Made by a program: the position numbers and the translations under genes. 23,084 nucleotides of DNA from a virus: the IMG/VR virus record IMGVR_UViG_3300037189_020131, positions 1 to 23,084 of that record. The stretch is one strand, 5' to 3'. Positions 6,612 to 14,491 of this stretch are shown here, in pieces. Position 1 is the stretch's first letter. Each line of letters starts with the position of its first letter. Under the pieces are notes generated by a model. That model saw nothing but the letters and a program-made list of their open reading frames with translations. It ran no database searches and was not told the origin of the DNA.

Positions 6612-7667
6612 ATGGATTTTTTAAACGATGTAATCAAAGTAGTTGGGGGAGAATATACTCGATTAGCTCAGGAAATAGAAGAAGATGAATGTTATGTTGA
6701 TACTGGATCTCTTGTATTGAATGCACTTATAAGTGGAACTCTTTTTGGTGGGGTTTCTTCTAATAAGATTACCACTTTTTCTGGGCTACAGGGTTCAGGA
6801 AAAACTTTCTTTTCTCTTTCAGTCGTAAAGAATTTTTTGGATGATAATCCAAATGGATATTGTTTGTATTTTGATACAGAGGCTGCAGTAACTAAAAAAA
6901 TGCTTACCACTAAAGGAATTGATCTTTCTAGGGTAATAGTTCTCAATGTGGTTACTATTGAAGAATTTAGAACAAAAGCACTTAAGGCTGTTGATTTATA
7001 CATGAAAACACCAAAAGAGAATCAAAAACCATGTATGTTTATTCTTGATTCACTTGGAATGCTTTCAACAAATAAAGAAATCAAGGATACACTCGAAGAA
7101 AATGATAAAAAGGATATGACCAAGGCTGGTCTTATTAAGGCCGCATTTAGAATGCTTACTTTAAAATTAGGTCAAGCAAATATTCCTATGATTGTAACCA
7201 ATCACATATACGCTAATGTTACTGGATATGGCCCAAAACAAGTACAAAGCGGTGGCTCAGGAATGCTCTACTCGGCTTCAACTATTATTGAATTATCTAA
7301 GTCTAAAGAAGAAGAAGGTAAAGAGGTTGTTGGCAACATTATCACAGCAAAAACATTCAAGTCTAGATTAAGTAAAGAAAATCAAGAAGTTCAAGTAAGA
7401 TTGTATTATGATGCGAGAGGATTGGACAAATACTATGGTTTAGTTGAGCTAGGTGAAGAATCTGGTATTATTCCTAGAATTGGAAATCGATATGAAATAG
7501 ATGGAAAAAAGTTGAATAAGAAAGATATTTATAAAAATCCAGAAAAATATTTTGTAGGAGAACTTCTTGAAAAATTGGATCAATATGCACAGAAAAAATT
7601 TAAATATGGTTCTAATATGAATGAAGTAATAGATACAGAAGAGAATAAAATCACTGAAGAAGAATAA
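6612..7667 (+). CDS. uvsX: UvsX recombinase (RecA family)
   Basis: The protein has 351 residues (T4 UvsX has 391). It is the phage RecA homologue, which forms filaments on single-stranded DNA and drives strand exchange for recombination-dependent replication and repair. Visible motifs are Walker A GLQGSGKT (58-65), a Walker B strand MFILDSLGM, an L1/L2 region with TNHIYAN and QSGGSGMLYSAS, and an acidic C-terminal tail EENKITEEE. The start has a good Shine-Dalgarno (AGAGGAA just upstream). The stop codon overlaps the start of the oxygenase gene as TAATG, so the two are translationally coupled. Position between gp43 and gp41 matches T4-like marine phages. Confidence 0.95.
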   Translation: MDFLNDVIKVVGGEYTRLAQEIEEDECYVDTGSLVLNALISGTLFGGVSSNKITTFSGLQGSGKTFFSLSVVKNFLDDNPNGYCLYFDTEAAVTKKMLTTKGIDLSRVIVLNVVTIEEFRTKALKAVDLYMKTPKENQKPCMFILDSLGMLSTNKEIKDTLEENDKKDMTKAGLIKAAFRMLTLKLGQANIPMIVTNHIYANVTGYGPKQVQSGGSGMLYSASTIIELSKSKEEEGKEVVGNIITAKTFKSRLSKENQEVQVRLYYDARGLDKYYGLVELGEESGIIPRIGNRYEIDGKKLNKKDIYKNPEKYFVGELLEKLDQYAQKKFKYGSNMNEVIDTEENKITEEE

Positions 7668-8227
7668 TGTCCATTGAACTTAATGATTTTATTCATGTAT
7701 ATGAAAATGCTTTAGAACCTGGCATTTGTGATTTTTTAATTAATGTTTTTGACACAAATACTGAAAAACATGAAGTCATAAGAAATGATAAAAGACCAAA
7801 TTTTACTCAATTCAATTTGACTGAAAATTGTCAAATCAGTGAACAAGTTAATACAATTCATAATATTTTGATTGCAAAAGTCTTTGAATATAAGAAAAAG
7901 TATTATGAATTTGTACATGACAAATGCTTTCCTGCCATTAATAATTTTGAACAATTCAGAATTAAAAAATATAATCCAGGTGGCGAAGATTTGTTTGATA
8001 CACATGTTGATGTGTTAGACTATGATACCGCAAGACGATTTTTGTCTTTCATGTGGTATTTAAATGATGTTGATGAGGGGGGTGAAACAGTGTTTACTGA
8101 CATGCGAATTAAGCCCAAAAAAGGATCCTTATTGGTATTCCCCCCTCTGTGGTTATTCCCCCATCGGGGTGATGCTCCGATCAGCAATGCAAAATATATT
8201 ATGAGTGTTTATCTTCACTACAAATAA
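7667..8227 (+). CDS. 2-oxoglutarate/Fe(II)-dependent oxygenase
   Basis: The protein has 186 residues with the double-stranded beta-helix signature of prolyl-4-hydroxylase-type enzymes: HVD (His113, Asp115), the distal His166 in FPHRG, and Lys177 eleven residues later as the likely 2-oxoglutarate anchor. FRIKKYNPGG (97-106) and EGGETVF (137-143) are typical of the phage and bacterial P4H-like group. Such enzymes hydroxylate a protein or small-molecule substrate using oxygen and 2-oxoglutarate, but the substrate here is unknown. The gene sits between uvsX and gp41 and overlaps both as TAATG, so it is translated together with the replisome. Iron ligands are complete, so it should be active. Confidence 0.92.
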   Translation: MSIELNDFIHVYENALEPGICDFLINVFDTNTEKHEVIRNDKRPNFTQFNLTENCQISEQVNTIHNILIAKVFEYKKKYYEFVHDKCFPAINNFEQFRIKKYNPGGEDLFDTHVDVLDYDTARRFLSFMWYLNDVDEGGETVFTDMRIKPKKGSLLVFPPLWLFPHRGDAPISNAKYIMSVYLHYK

Positions 8228-9594
8228 TGGAAAAAGTTGAGCTTCTAATTTTAAAAAACTTAATTTACAATGAAGAATATGTAAGAAAAATTCTACCATA
8301 CATACAATCTGATTACTTTCAAGACTATTCCCAAAAAGTCATATTTGAGGAAATATATCAGTTTTTCTCTACATATAATGAACTACCCACGAAAGAAGCA
8401 ATTGAAATTGAAGTTGAAAATCGGACTGATCTAAATGAACAATCATACGCAGATTGTACTTCATTAATTTCGGATTTTGTTTATGAGCCAGTTGAGTTTA
8501 ATTGGCTATGTGATACAAGTGAAAAGTGGTGTAAAGATAGAGCCATTTATTTGGCTCTTATGGAATCGATTCAAATTGCAGATGGAGGTGATCCCAATAG
8601 AACAAGAGATTCTATTCCTTCAATTCTTGAAAAGGCTCTTGCTGTTTCTTTTGATAATCATATTGGACATGATTATATTGAAGATGCAGAACTTCGTTTT
8701 GACTTATATCATAAAAAAGAACAAAAAATTCCTTTTGATATAACTTACTTTAATAAAATCACTGATGGTGGAATGTCACCCAAGACACTGAATCTGTTTG
8801 TGGCCGCTCCTGGTGTCGGTAAAAGTTTATTTTTATGTCATGTAACTTCTTCTATTTTGATAGAGAATAAAAATGTTCTATACATAACTCTTGAAATGTC
8901 GGAAGAAAGAATTGCAGAAAGAATTGATGCAAATCTTTTGGACTACCCAGTACAAGAGCTTTCAAAAATAACAAAGGCGCAGTTTCTAAACAAAACGGAT
9001 AAGATTAGAGAAAAAACAAGAGGTAAACTAATCATCAAGGAATATCCACCTGGTGCAGTGAATTGTAATCATTTCAAGGCTTTACTCAAAGAACTTGAAA
9101 TCAAAAAGAATTTTAAACCTGATGTAGTTGTAGTTGATTATCTGAATCTATGTGCATCCTCCAGGTATAAAACAAATAACACTAACACTTATGTTTATGT
9201 TAAGGCTGTAGCCGAAGAATTGAGAGCGATTGGTGTTGAATATAATATTCCTATACTTTCCGCCACACAATTCAATCGTAGTGGTGCATCAAGCACTGAA
9301 GTTGATATGACAGACACATCAGATTCTTTTGGTATTGCATTTACTGTTGACATACTATTGGCTCTAATATCTACAGAAGAATTAGAACAAATGGGTCAAA
9401 TTATGATTAAGCAATTGAAGAACAGATATGCTCCACTTGATCGATATAGGAAGTTTGTGGTGGGGGTTGACAAATCTAAGATGCGAGTCTATGATGTTGA
9501 CCAGTCAGCCCAAGACGAATTAATCGAGACTAAAATAAACTCAAATAAAAATACAGACTTAAAAACTAAATTCAAATCCTTTAACTTTGATTAA
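8227..9594 (+). CDS. gp41: Replicative DNA helicase (T4 gp41-like, DnaB family)
   Basis: The protein has 455 residues (T4 gp41 has 475). It is the hexameric 5'-3' helicase that moves on the lagging strand and pairs with primase gp61. The N-terminal ~150 residues form a helical domain. The RecA-like core follows, with Walker A AAPGVGKS (193-200), a LEMSEER motif (222-228) typical of DnaB-like helicases, and Walker B VVVDYLNL (301-308). A glutamine-bearing SATQFNRSG segment follows. The C-terminus is Lys/Asn-rich and disordered. The ATG overlaps the oxygenase stop as TAATG. mazG begins 3 bases after the stop. Confidence 0.95.
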   Translation: MEKVELLILKNLIYNEEYVRKILPYIQSDYFQDYSQKVIFEEIYQFFSTYNELPTKEAIEIEVENRTDLNEQSYADCTSLISDFVYEPVEFNWLCDTSEKWCKDRAIYLALMESIQIADGGDPNRTRDSIPSILEKALAVSFDNHIGHDYIEDAELRFDLYHKKEQKIPFDITYFNKITDGGMSPKTLNLFVAAPGVGKSLFLCHVTSSILIENKNVLYITLEMSEERIAERIDANLLDYPVQELSKITKAQFLNKTDKIREKTRGKLIIKEYPPGAVNCNHFKALLKELEIKKNFKPDVVVVDYLNLCASSRYKTNNTNTYVYVKAVAEELRAIGVEYNIPILSATQFNRSGASSTEVDMTDTSDSFGIAFTVDILLALISTEELEQMGQIMIKQLKNRYAPLDRYRKFVVGVDKSKMRVYDVDQSAQDELIETKINSNKNTDLKTKFKSFNFD

Positions 9595-9597
9595 ATT

Positions 9598-10005
9598 ATG
9601 ACTAATATTAATTCAACTGAATATATTGAATTCGTAAGACAAACAACCAGCCCATGTTCTTCGGACCCTGAAGAACTTATTGGTAGGATCCGTGAACTTG
9701 AGAGTGAAGGCGTCAAATTAACGCACCTACTCACTTTTGCATTAGGTGCTTCGGCTGAAATTGGGGAAGCCGTTGAGATTGTTAAAAAGTGTTTATTTCA
9801 GGGAAAATCTTTTAATGAGGATGCCAAGACACATTTAATAAAAGAATGTTCGGATACCTTTTGGTATTTGGCTCAGTTATGTATTGCTATGGGTGTTGAT
9901 TTTGAAGATATTATGCAAATAAACTATGATAAACTCACAGCCCGTTATCCTGAGGGTCATTTTACAATAAGTCGGTCAGAAAACCGAAAAGCTGGTGATA
10001 TCTGA
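9598..10005 (+). CDS. mazG: MazG-like NTP pyrophosphohydrolase
   Basis: The protein has 135 residues and matches the all-alpha MazG family. Metal ligands are visible as E54-x2-E57 in SAEIGEAVE and E83-x2-D86 in KECSDTFWYLAQL, the ExxE...ExxD pattern of the family. Such enzymes hydrolyse (d)NTPs to the monophosphate and pyrophosphate. Phage MazG proteins have been discussed as ways to alter host nucleotide or ppGpp pools, and for cyanophages recent biochemical work favours dNTP substrates. Here it is the last gene of the gp43 transcription unit and is followed by a strong terminator, so a role in shaping the dNTP pool during replication is likely. Confidence 0.9.
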   Translation: MTNINSTEYIEFVRQTTSPCSSDPEELIGRIRELESEGVKLTHLLTFALGASAEIGEAVEIVKKCLFQGKSFNEDAKTHLIKECSDTFWYLAQLCIAMGVDFEDIMQINYDKLTARYPEGHFTISRSENRKAGDI

Positions 10006-10025
10006 TAAAACATAAAATACTAAGT

Positions 10026-10047
10026 GAGCGCCTAATGGCGCTTTTTT
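10026..10047 (+). terminator. Intrinsic terminator after mazG
   Basis: AGCGCC (10027-10032) and GGCGCT (10037-10042) form a perfect 6-bp GC-rich stem with loop TAAT, followed by TTTTT. It closes the polymerase-uvsX-gp41-mazG unit and separates it from the late block. Confidence 0.9.
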
Positions 10048-10051
10048 AATA

Positions 10052-10059
10052 ACTAAATA
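10052..10059 (+). promoter_or_regulatory. Late-like promoter box for the virion gene block
   Basis: ACTAAATA lies just after the mazG terminator and 20 bases before the next ATG. It shares the TAAATA core of T4 late promoters, and the same ACTAAATA recurs at 13227 and 21843. Confidence 0.6.
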
Positions 10060-10079
10060 ATTAAAATAGTTATATTAAA

Positions 10080-10700
10080 ATGTACGAATTAGTAGAATTC
10101 TTGATAGGGGAACAGTATTGCTATTCTGAAAAAGAAGCATATAAAATCATAGAAAGTGTCAGTGATGATTTTTATAATCATTTAGTGGAAGAAAGTGATG
10201 GATATTCCGATAAGGCTAAGCAGGTAAGAACATTAAATACAGAACTACAAAACCCAAGAACTTCTTCCGCTAGGCAGCAAGAAATTCGTATTGCTTTAGC
10301 AAAATTAGGTAGAGAAAGAAGAATAGAAACACAGGGTCAAACTGCATTAAAAAAAATTCAAGGAAAAGAAACTAAACCGAGAGCTTCAAGTGGTAGAGCA
10401 CAAACCACGGATATTGGTGTTACTAAAACAGCAGAAGCCAAAGCAAAAGCGCGAGGTATTTCCATGACCGGATCTACACTAAATAACCCAAGAGTTGCAT
10501 CTGCTGCGTCCAGGGAGGCATCTAGATTGACTGGTACTACTGCGGAAGTGGGAAGAGCCGGTGGTTCTAGTCAATCTACTGGCGTTGTTAGAACTGGTAA
10601 ATATTCCGATATGCAAGTTGGTGGCAGGGCAACTGCTTCTACTCCAAATCGAGGACAATCGAGAACTGGTGTGAGATTTCCACGACAATTGGGTGAATAA
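10080..10700 (+). CDS. Basic low-complexity protein, candidate head or internal virion protein
   Basis: The protein has 206 residues. The N-terminal 45 are acidic and helical (MYELVEFLIGE, then SEKEAYKIIESVSDDFY). The remainder is basic, low in hydrophobic residues and rich in Arg, Lys, Ala, Gly, Ser and Thr, with no catalytic motif. The N-terminus loosely recalls the T4 capsid-targeting pattern: EFLIGE fits the prohead protease rule (Leu/Ile)-x-Glu with cleavage after Glu11. That is inference only. It opens the late block and is followed 11 bases later by the nucleotidyltransferase-fold gene, which carries a clearer targeting sequence. There is no Shine-Dalgarno sequence. A DNA-associated internal head protein is the most economical guess. 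Confidence 0.72.
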   Translation: MYELVEFLIGEQYCYSEKEAYKIIESVSDDFYNHLVEESDGYSDKAKQVRTLNTELQNPRTSSARQQEIRIALAKLGRERRIETQGQTALKKIQGKETKPRASSGRAQTTDIGVTKTAEAKAKARGISMTGSTLNNPRVASAASREASRLTGTTAEVGRAGGSSQSTGVVRTGKYSDMQVGGRATASTPNRGQSRTGVRFPRQLGE

Positions 10701-10703
10701 ATA
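10696..10703 (+). promoter_or_regulatory. Possible late-like box upstream of the nucleotidyltransferase-fold gene
   Basis: AATAAATA overlaps the stop codon of the preceding gene and ends 8 bases before the next ATG. A T4-like start would fall almost at the ATG, giving a leaderless message, so this may be chance. Confidence 0.35.
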
Positions 10704-10711
10704 GCAACAAA

Positions 10712-11944
10712 ATGAAAAAATATTTAGAATTTATAGTTGAAGCACGGGGATCTAGAGCAGCTGAAAAAGCAGCTCAGTTTAATTTAGTGAGTGATAATCA
10801 TGGTATGTGGGTCGATAGATCAGGTAGACCAGTTGCAAAAACTGTAAAGGGTGATTTAGTATTTTTAAGAAAAAAATCACCAAAACCACAAAAAGTTGAA
10901 ACACCTAAGTCTCCACCAAAACCAGCAAAAAGACAGGATCCGCCACTACAAAAAAGAGTTTCGGCTGAAAGACAGGTAAATCCACCCAAAGAAGAACCTG
11001 GGGCACCAGAGATTGATCCCCAAAATACACTTACTGTTGTTTTTGGTAGGTTTAATCCACCAACTATAGGTCACGAAAGATTAATCAAGAAAGCAAACGA
11101 GATTGCACAGGGTAAAGATTTAAAAATATATCCATCTAGAATGTATGGTGATCCATTAAATCCTCTAGATCCACCTACAAAAATATTTTATATGAGAAAG
11201 GCATTTCCCAAATTTGCCGATAATATTATTAATGATGATGATATGAAAAGTATTTTTGATGTATTAGTGTCGGCAGAGGAGAGTGGATATAATTCTGTAA
11301 ATATCGTAACCGGTATAAAAAGAAAAGCAGAAATTGATAGATTATCTAATCAATATAATGGAGAAATTTATAACTTATCTTCTATTAATGTGATTCCTTT
11401 GGATAGTGAAGATCCAGACTTGGAAAATAGTCCAAATCCAACTTCTGCATCAAAGTTAAGGAAAAATGCGGTCGAAGATAATTTCTTTGATTTTCAAAAA
11501 GGACTACCTAAAAATTTGGATGATAAACAACAAAAAAGTCTATTCTTTGCTGTTCAGCGAGCACTTGAAGGCGAATTGCAAAATGAATCATGGAAATTTG
11601 CACCTAAACTTAGTTTTAATCCTTTGAAGGAAGCATATTATCAAGAGAAAATATTTAAGACTGGTGACGTTGTAGAAAATCTTAATACTGGATTGACTGG
11701 TAAGATTATTCGAAGAGGTCCAAATTATGTAATATGTGTAAATGAAAAATATAACATAATGTTTAAGTCTTGGATTCTTGATATCAGAGAGTGGACGGAA
11801 GTTTCTGGTGTTCCAGCTAATCAACGAGAAGTTGGTACTGATGCATTAAGAGACTATGTGATGAAGTTGACTAAAACTGATGTCATATCAAACTTTATAA
11901 ATAAGAGAAAGAAAAAGCTAAATAATAAAAAGATTCCAATATAA
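10712..11944 (+). CDS. Nucleotidyltransferase-fold protein with T4-type capsid-targeting N-terminus
   Basis: The protein has 410 residues in distinct parts. Residues 1-10 (MKKYLEFIVE) match the T4 internal-protein capsid-targeting sequence MKTYQEFIAE at 7 of 10 positions and end in an I-x-E prohead protease site before Ala11. A Pro/Lys-rich linker covers about 55-100. A cytidylyltransferase-like domain follows, with FGRFNPPTIGH (111-121, the HxGH-type nucleotide-binding motif with Thr in the first position) and TSASKLRK (244-251), which fits the second ISxTxxR-type motif. Residues 316-356 (GDVVENLNTGLTG through FKSWI) look like a small SH3/KOW-type barrel, and the tail is basic. Relatives in T4-like marine phages are annotated as cytidylyltransferases. 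I infer that it is packaged in the head and injected. The substrate is unknown. Confidence 0.88.
   Translation: MKKYLEFIVEARGSRAAEKAAQFNLVSDNHGMWVDRSGRPVAKTVKGDLVFLRKKSPKPQKVETPKSPPKPAKRQDPPLQKRVSAERQVNPPKEEPGAPEIDPQNTLTVVFGRFNPPTIGHERLIKKANEIAQGKDLKIYPSRMYGDPLNPLDPPTKIFYMRKAFPKFADNIINDDDMKSIFDVLVSAEESGYNSVNIVTGIKRKAEIDRLSNQYNGEIYNLSSINVIPLDSEDPDLENSPNPTSASKLRKNAVEDNFFDFQKGLPKNLDDKQQKSLFFAVQRALEGELQNESWKFAPKLSFNPLKEAYYQEKIFKTGDVVENLNTGLTGKIIRRGPNYVICVNEKYNIMFKSWILDIREWTEVSGVPANQREVGTDALRDYVMKLTKTDVISNFINKRKKKLNNKKIPI
11896..11924 (+). promoter_or_regulatory. Two possible late-like boxes inside the end of the preceding gene
   Basis: TATAAATA (11896-11903) and GCTAAATA (11917-11924) lie 45 and 24 bases before the ATG at 11949. 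Both are inside the Lys-rich coding end of the previous gene, where AT-rich codons make chance matches common. Confidence 0.35.
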
Positions 11945-11948
11945 AATT

Positions 11949-13181
11949 ATGTCAGAACGTATTGTAAATGCTCTTGATGCAATGAAGCAATTGTACCTAG
12001 AAACTATCGGTTCAAATGATCTAACTCAACAAAGAATCAATGAACAAACCGAACAAATCGAAGAATATAAAAATTCAAAATTAGATCCGGTTGGAAAAGA
12101 GGATTCTGATGTTGATAATGATGGTGATGTAGACAAATCAGATAAGTACCTAAAAAATAGAAGAAAAGTTATATCAGACAAAATTGGTAAAAAAATTGTT
12201 GCTGAAATGAAGAGATTGGAGAATATTGAAATACCAAATACTGAGGATTTTGCTTTACACGTAAAACCACCAATAAGTGAGGCTTCACATTATCAGTGGA
12301 GAAATGATATCGGAGAGAAAGTTCTCTGGGAGATTCTTGGCACTGATGAGGAAAATGCTAAACAAGTAAAGGAAAAAAAAGTAAATAATTATTCGGGTAA
12401 AAATCCGGTAATTAAAATTAACCCTGAAACTAAGGCTGAGATTTCTGAAAAATATAAACTAGTTGAATCAGAGGAAATGAATGAAGAATTCATTGAAGAA
12501 GCCATTGATGTAGCCGCTAATTATCTTTGCTTAGAAGGATTATCAGAACAAGATGTTGTCGATCTTGTTGATGAATTAGGTGTGGAAGAATTTTCCGAAT
12601 GGATTCTTGATATTGGTTATCAAAAAATACAAGAAGAAGCTCGACAGGGTGAATTATTGACCAAGGATCTAAAAGCAAGAAAAAATCCACAAACTACAAA
12701 TCGCCCTGGTGCTTCATCCGTAATTTCACATACACCATCAGTTAATAAGAGTGAAAAAACAAAAACTAATTCTAAAACATCACAAGGGCAGTTAAGTATT
12801 GATTATAGCCGACCAGCCAAAAAGCCTTTACCGCCTGGACAGGAAAGAATCATTAAAGCGGCTAAATCAACCGCTAAAAAAATGACATCACCCGAAACCG
12901 TAAAACCAATTCTTAGAGGTGCATTGGATACTGCTGCTAGAGCCGCTCTTTCTGGTTGGGCGGGACATAAGGCAGCAATGGCAACACAAAAGAAGGGTGG
13001 AACTGCTGGACAGGCTATCCGAAAAGGACTTGGGGCTGCAGCCTCCTCTTTCTTTAAGAAAGGCTCTGAGCATTTCAAGGAATGGGTAGATGAACTTCTT
13101 GATGAAGGTTACGATCTTTCAGATTGGACTTGGGATGAGCTATACGAAGAATACGAAATCTTTCAAAAAAAATCTGTTTAA
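11949..13181 (+). CDS. Hypothetical late protein with EF-hand/dockerin-like calcium loop
   Basis: The protein has 410 residues and no recognised enzyme domain. Residues 54-65 read DVDNDGDVDKSD, matching a calcium-binding loop with Asp at positions 1, 3, 5 and 12, Gly at 6 and a hydrophobic residue at 8. A basic YLKNRRK stretch follows. Residues 112-165 contain SHYQWRNDIGEKVLWEILG, a pattern I associate with phage proteins of this group. An acidic helical stretch covers about 172-230, a basic Pro/Lys-rich region and an Ala/Gly-rich basic segment about 235-375, and an acidic tail (DELLDEGYDLSDWTWDELYE) ends the protein. Several (Leu/Ile)-x-Glu sites (for example ISE-A at 109-112) would fit processing by a prohead protease. 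A virion or head role is inferred from charge layout and context. Confidence 0.72.
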   Translation: MSERIVNALDAMKQLYLETIGSNDLTQQRINEQTEQIEEYKNSKLDPVGKEDSDVDNDGDVDKSDKYLKNRRKVISDKIGKKIVAEMKRLENIEIPNTEDFALHVKPPISEASHYQWRNDIGEKVLWEILGTDEENAKQVKEKKVNNYSGKNPVIKINPETKAEISEKYKLVESEEMNEEFIEEAIDVAANYLCLEGLSEQDVVDLVDELGVEEFSEWILDIGYQKIQEEARQGELLTKDLKARKNPQTTNRPGASSVISHTPSVNKSEKTKTNSKTSQGQLSIDYSRPAKKPLPPGQERIIKAAKSTAKKMTSPETVKPILRGALDTAARAALSGWAGHKAAMATQKKGGTAGQAIRKGLGAAASSFFKKGSEHFKEWVDELLDEGYDLSDWTWDELYEEYEIFQKKSV

Positions 13182-13226
13182 GAAAGATAATTAATTTATT
13201 CTAAAAACTCGTTAATTCAATACAAG

Positions 13227-13234
13227 ACTAAATA
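13227..13234 (+). promoter_or_regulatory. Late-like promoter box for the structural protein gene
   Basis: ACTAAATA lies in the 84-base gap before the structural gene, 31 bases before its ATG. The gap contains no other clear signal. Confidence 0.6.
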
Positions 13235-13265
13235 ACTTTATACATTAGAAATAGGAAAAATAGCT

Positions 13266-14096
13266 ATGGCTTTATGGGGGGCAAAGGATAATATCGGTGC
13301 TAATGGCACAGTGTCACTTAACTACGCTACGCTAGTTGTTACTGGGGCTGGCACAAGTTTTGGACAAGTAGGTGCAGCTGGAACTGGTGATGTGATTCGG
13401 TTTGGTCTACGGGCCGGGACTTATTTTGGTGATGCTGTGATTGTTGGTATTGCAAGCACCACAACACTTTCAATTGCAAGCACAACTGGTTTAAGGGGTA
13501 CTGCGATTGCTAGTACTAGTTTTACTGTAAGTCAGTTACCTAAATCTTCTATTTTAGATTCGCATTACACTAAATTAGCTGGTGTTAATACTGGATATGA
13601 TGCTCTTGTTTATGGTGCAGACGTAACAGAAACACAAGCAAGTGTAGAAACAACATATTCATTAACACATGCTGGTTGGGTCGGAATTACCACATATATG
13701 TGTGACGGCGTGATGCGAGTAAAGACAGAAACTCTAGTCGCAATGTCTAGCATTGAGAGTGATTCATCTGATGATCTCGTTCTACCTGATGCTGCTGTCG
13801 TCATCTTGATACAACCACAATCTATTGGTGTTGGAACTACTGGAACCGCAAGATTTAATGTAGTTGTTGAAATAATTCCATCAACTATACCACCAACTTA
13901 TCAGTGGCAATATTCTAGCACTGGAGTTGCATATACTGCTCTGACTAATAATGCTACATATTCAGGAACTACTACTGCTGGATTGGCTGTAACAAATACT
14001 AGCTCTTTATTGAATAACCATAGATATAGGGTGGTGGTTAGTGCAGCCGGTGCTACTAGTGTGACATCAGATCCTGCAATTATGACCGTTTCTTGA
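13266..14096 (+). CDS. Virion structural protein with C-terminal Ig-like domain
   Basis: The protein has 276 residues, is Gly/Ala/Thr/Val-rich and strand-rich, with few charged residues. This is typical of a virion decoration or neck/tail protein. The start MALWGAKDN is a pattern I associate with a structural protein of T4-like marine phages. Residues 1-90 have repeated short beta motifs (TLVVTGAGTSFG, GDVIRFG, STTTLSIAS). From about residue 186 a separate domain begins with VGTTGTARFNVVVE and includes PTYQWQYSSTG and HRYRVVVSAAGATSVTS, a good match to an Ig-like fold often used for surface binding. No catalytic motif is visible. Its stop overlaps an upstream TTG in the next gene. Confidence 0.85.
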   Translation: MALWGAKDNIGANGTVSLNYATLVVTGAGTSFGQVGAAGTGDVIRFGLRAGTYFGDAVIVGIASTTTLSIASTTGLRGTAIASTSFTVSQLPKSSILDSHYTKLAGVNTGYDALVYGADVTETQASVETTYSLTHAGWVGITTYMCDGVMRVKTETLVAMSSIESDSSDDLVLPDAAVVILIQPQSIGVGTTGTARFNVVVEIIPSTIPPTYQWQYSSTGVAYTALTNNATYSGTTTAGLAVTNTSSLLNNHRYRVVVSAAGATSVTSDPAIMTVS

Positions 14097-14104
14097 GTTT
14101 AAAA

Positions 14105-14491
14105 ATGTTTTTTGATGAACTGAGTGAAGAAAATTTTCTTTTATTTGCAATAAAGAATTACAATAATCCCCAGGGATTAACTGAAGAAGATTTTTATAAA
14201 GATCTAAATCATTTTAAATATATCAAAAGGCATTTAAAAAAATATAAGGTTTCGGGAGAATTGAAAATACATCTTCTCCTGAAACACTTTATTATTTTAT
14301 ATAATATTTTTGGTGATGCAACGACCCCAATGTTATTCTTCAAGGTTCCGAATAATTTGTGGAGTTCAATGAAAACTTTCATTGTTTTTTTAAATAGACT
14401 TCCCGAATATCCAAAATGCTATATTCATGAGATTGAATTTGATTCATTTTGTATGGAAAAATTACAGGAGATCGTTAATGGAAAAGATTGA
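14105..14491 (+). CDS. Conserved phage protein of DUF7207-like type
   Basis: The protein has 128 residues, is helical and soluble. The first part holds FLLFAIKNYNNPQ, EEDFYKDLNHFKYIKRHLKKY and GELKIHLLLKHFIILYNIFG. Then come MLFFKV and a hydrophobic FIVFLNRLPEYP. This pattern is one I know from a small protein conserved among T4-like marine phages. The DUF number is from memory, and the function is unknown. I chose the ATG at 14105, 8 bases after the structural gene stop. A TTG at 14093 would add four residues and overlap that gene. The end overlaps the next gene by 14 bases, suggesting coupled translation of a structural cluster. Confidence 0.78.
   Translation: MFFDELSEENFLLFAIKNYNNPQGLTEEDFYKDLNHFKYIKRHLKKYKVSGELKIHLLLKHFIILYNIFGDATTPMLFFKVPNNLWSSMKTFIVFLNRLPEYPKCYIHEIEFDSFCMEKLQEIVNGKD

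Noticed and set aside
8477-8743. Plus-strand frame inside the gp41 helicase gene
   Set aside because: It is a shifted frame of a well-supported helicase gene with no motif of its own.
12803-13078. Two overlapping antisense frames in the 11949 gene
   Set aside because: They cover the Ala/Gly-rich segment of a clear sense gene and have no start signals.
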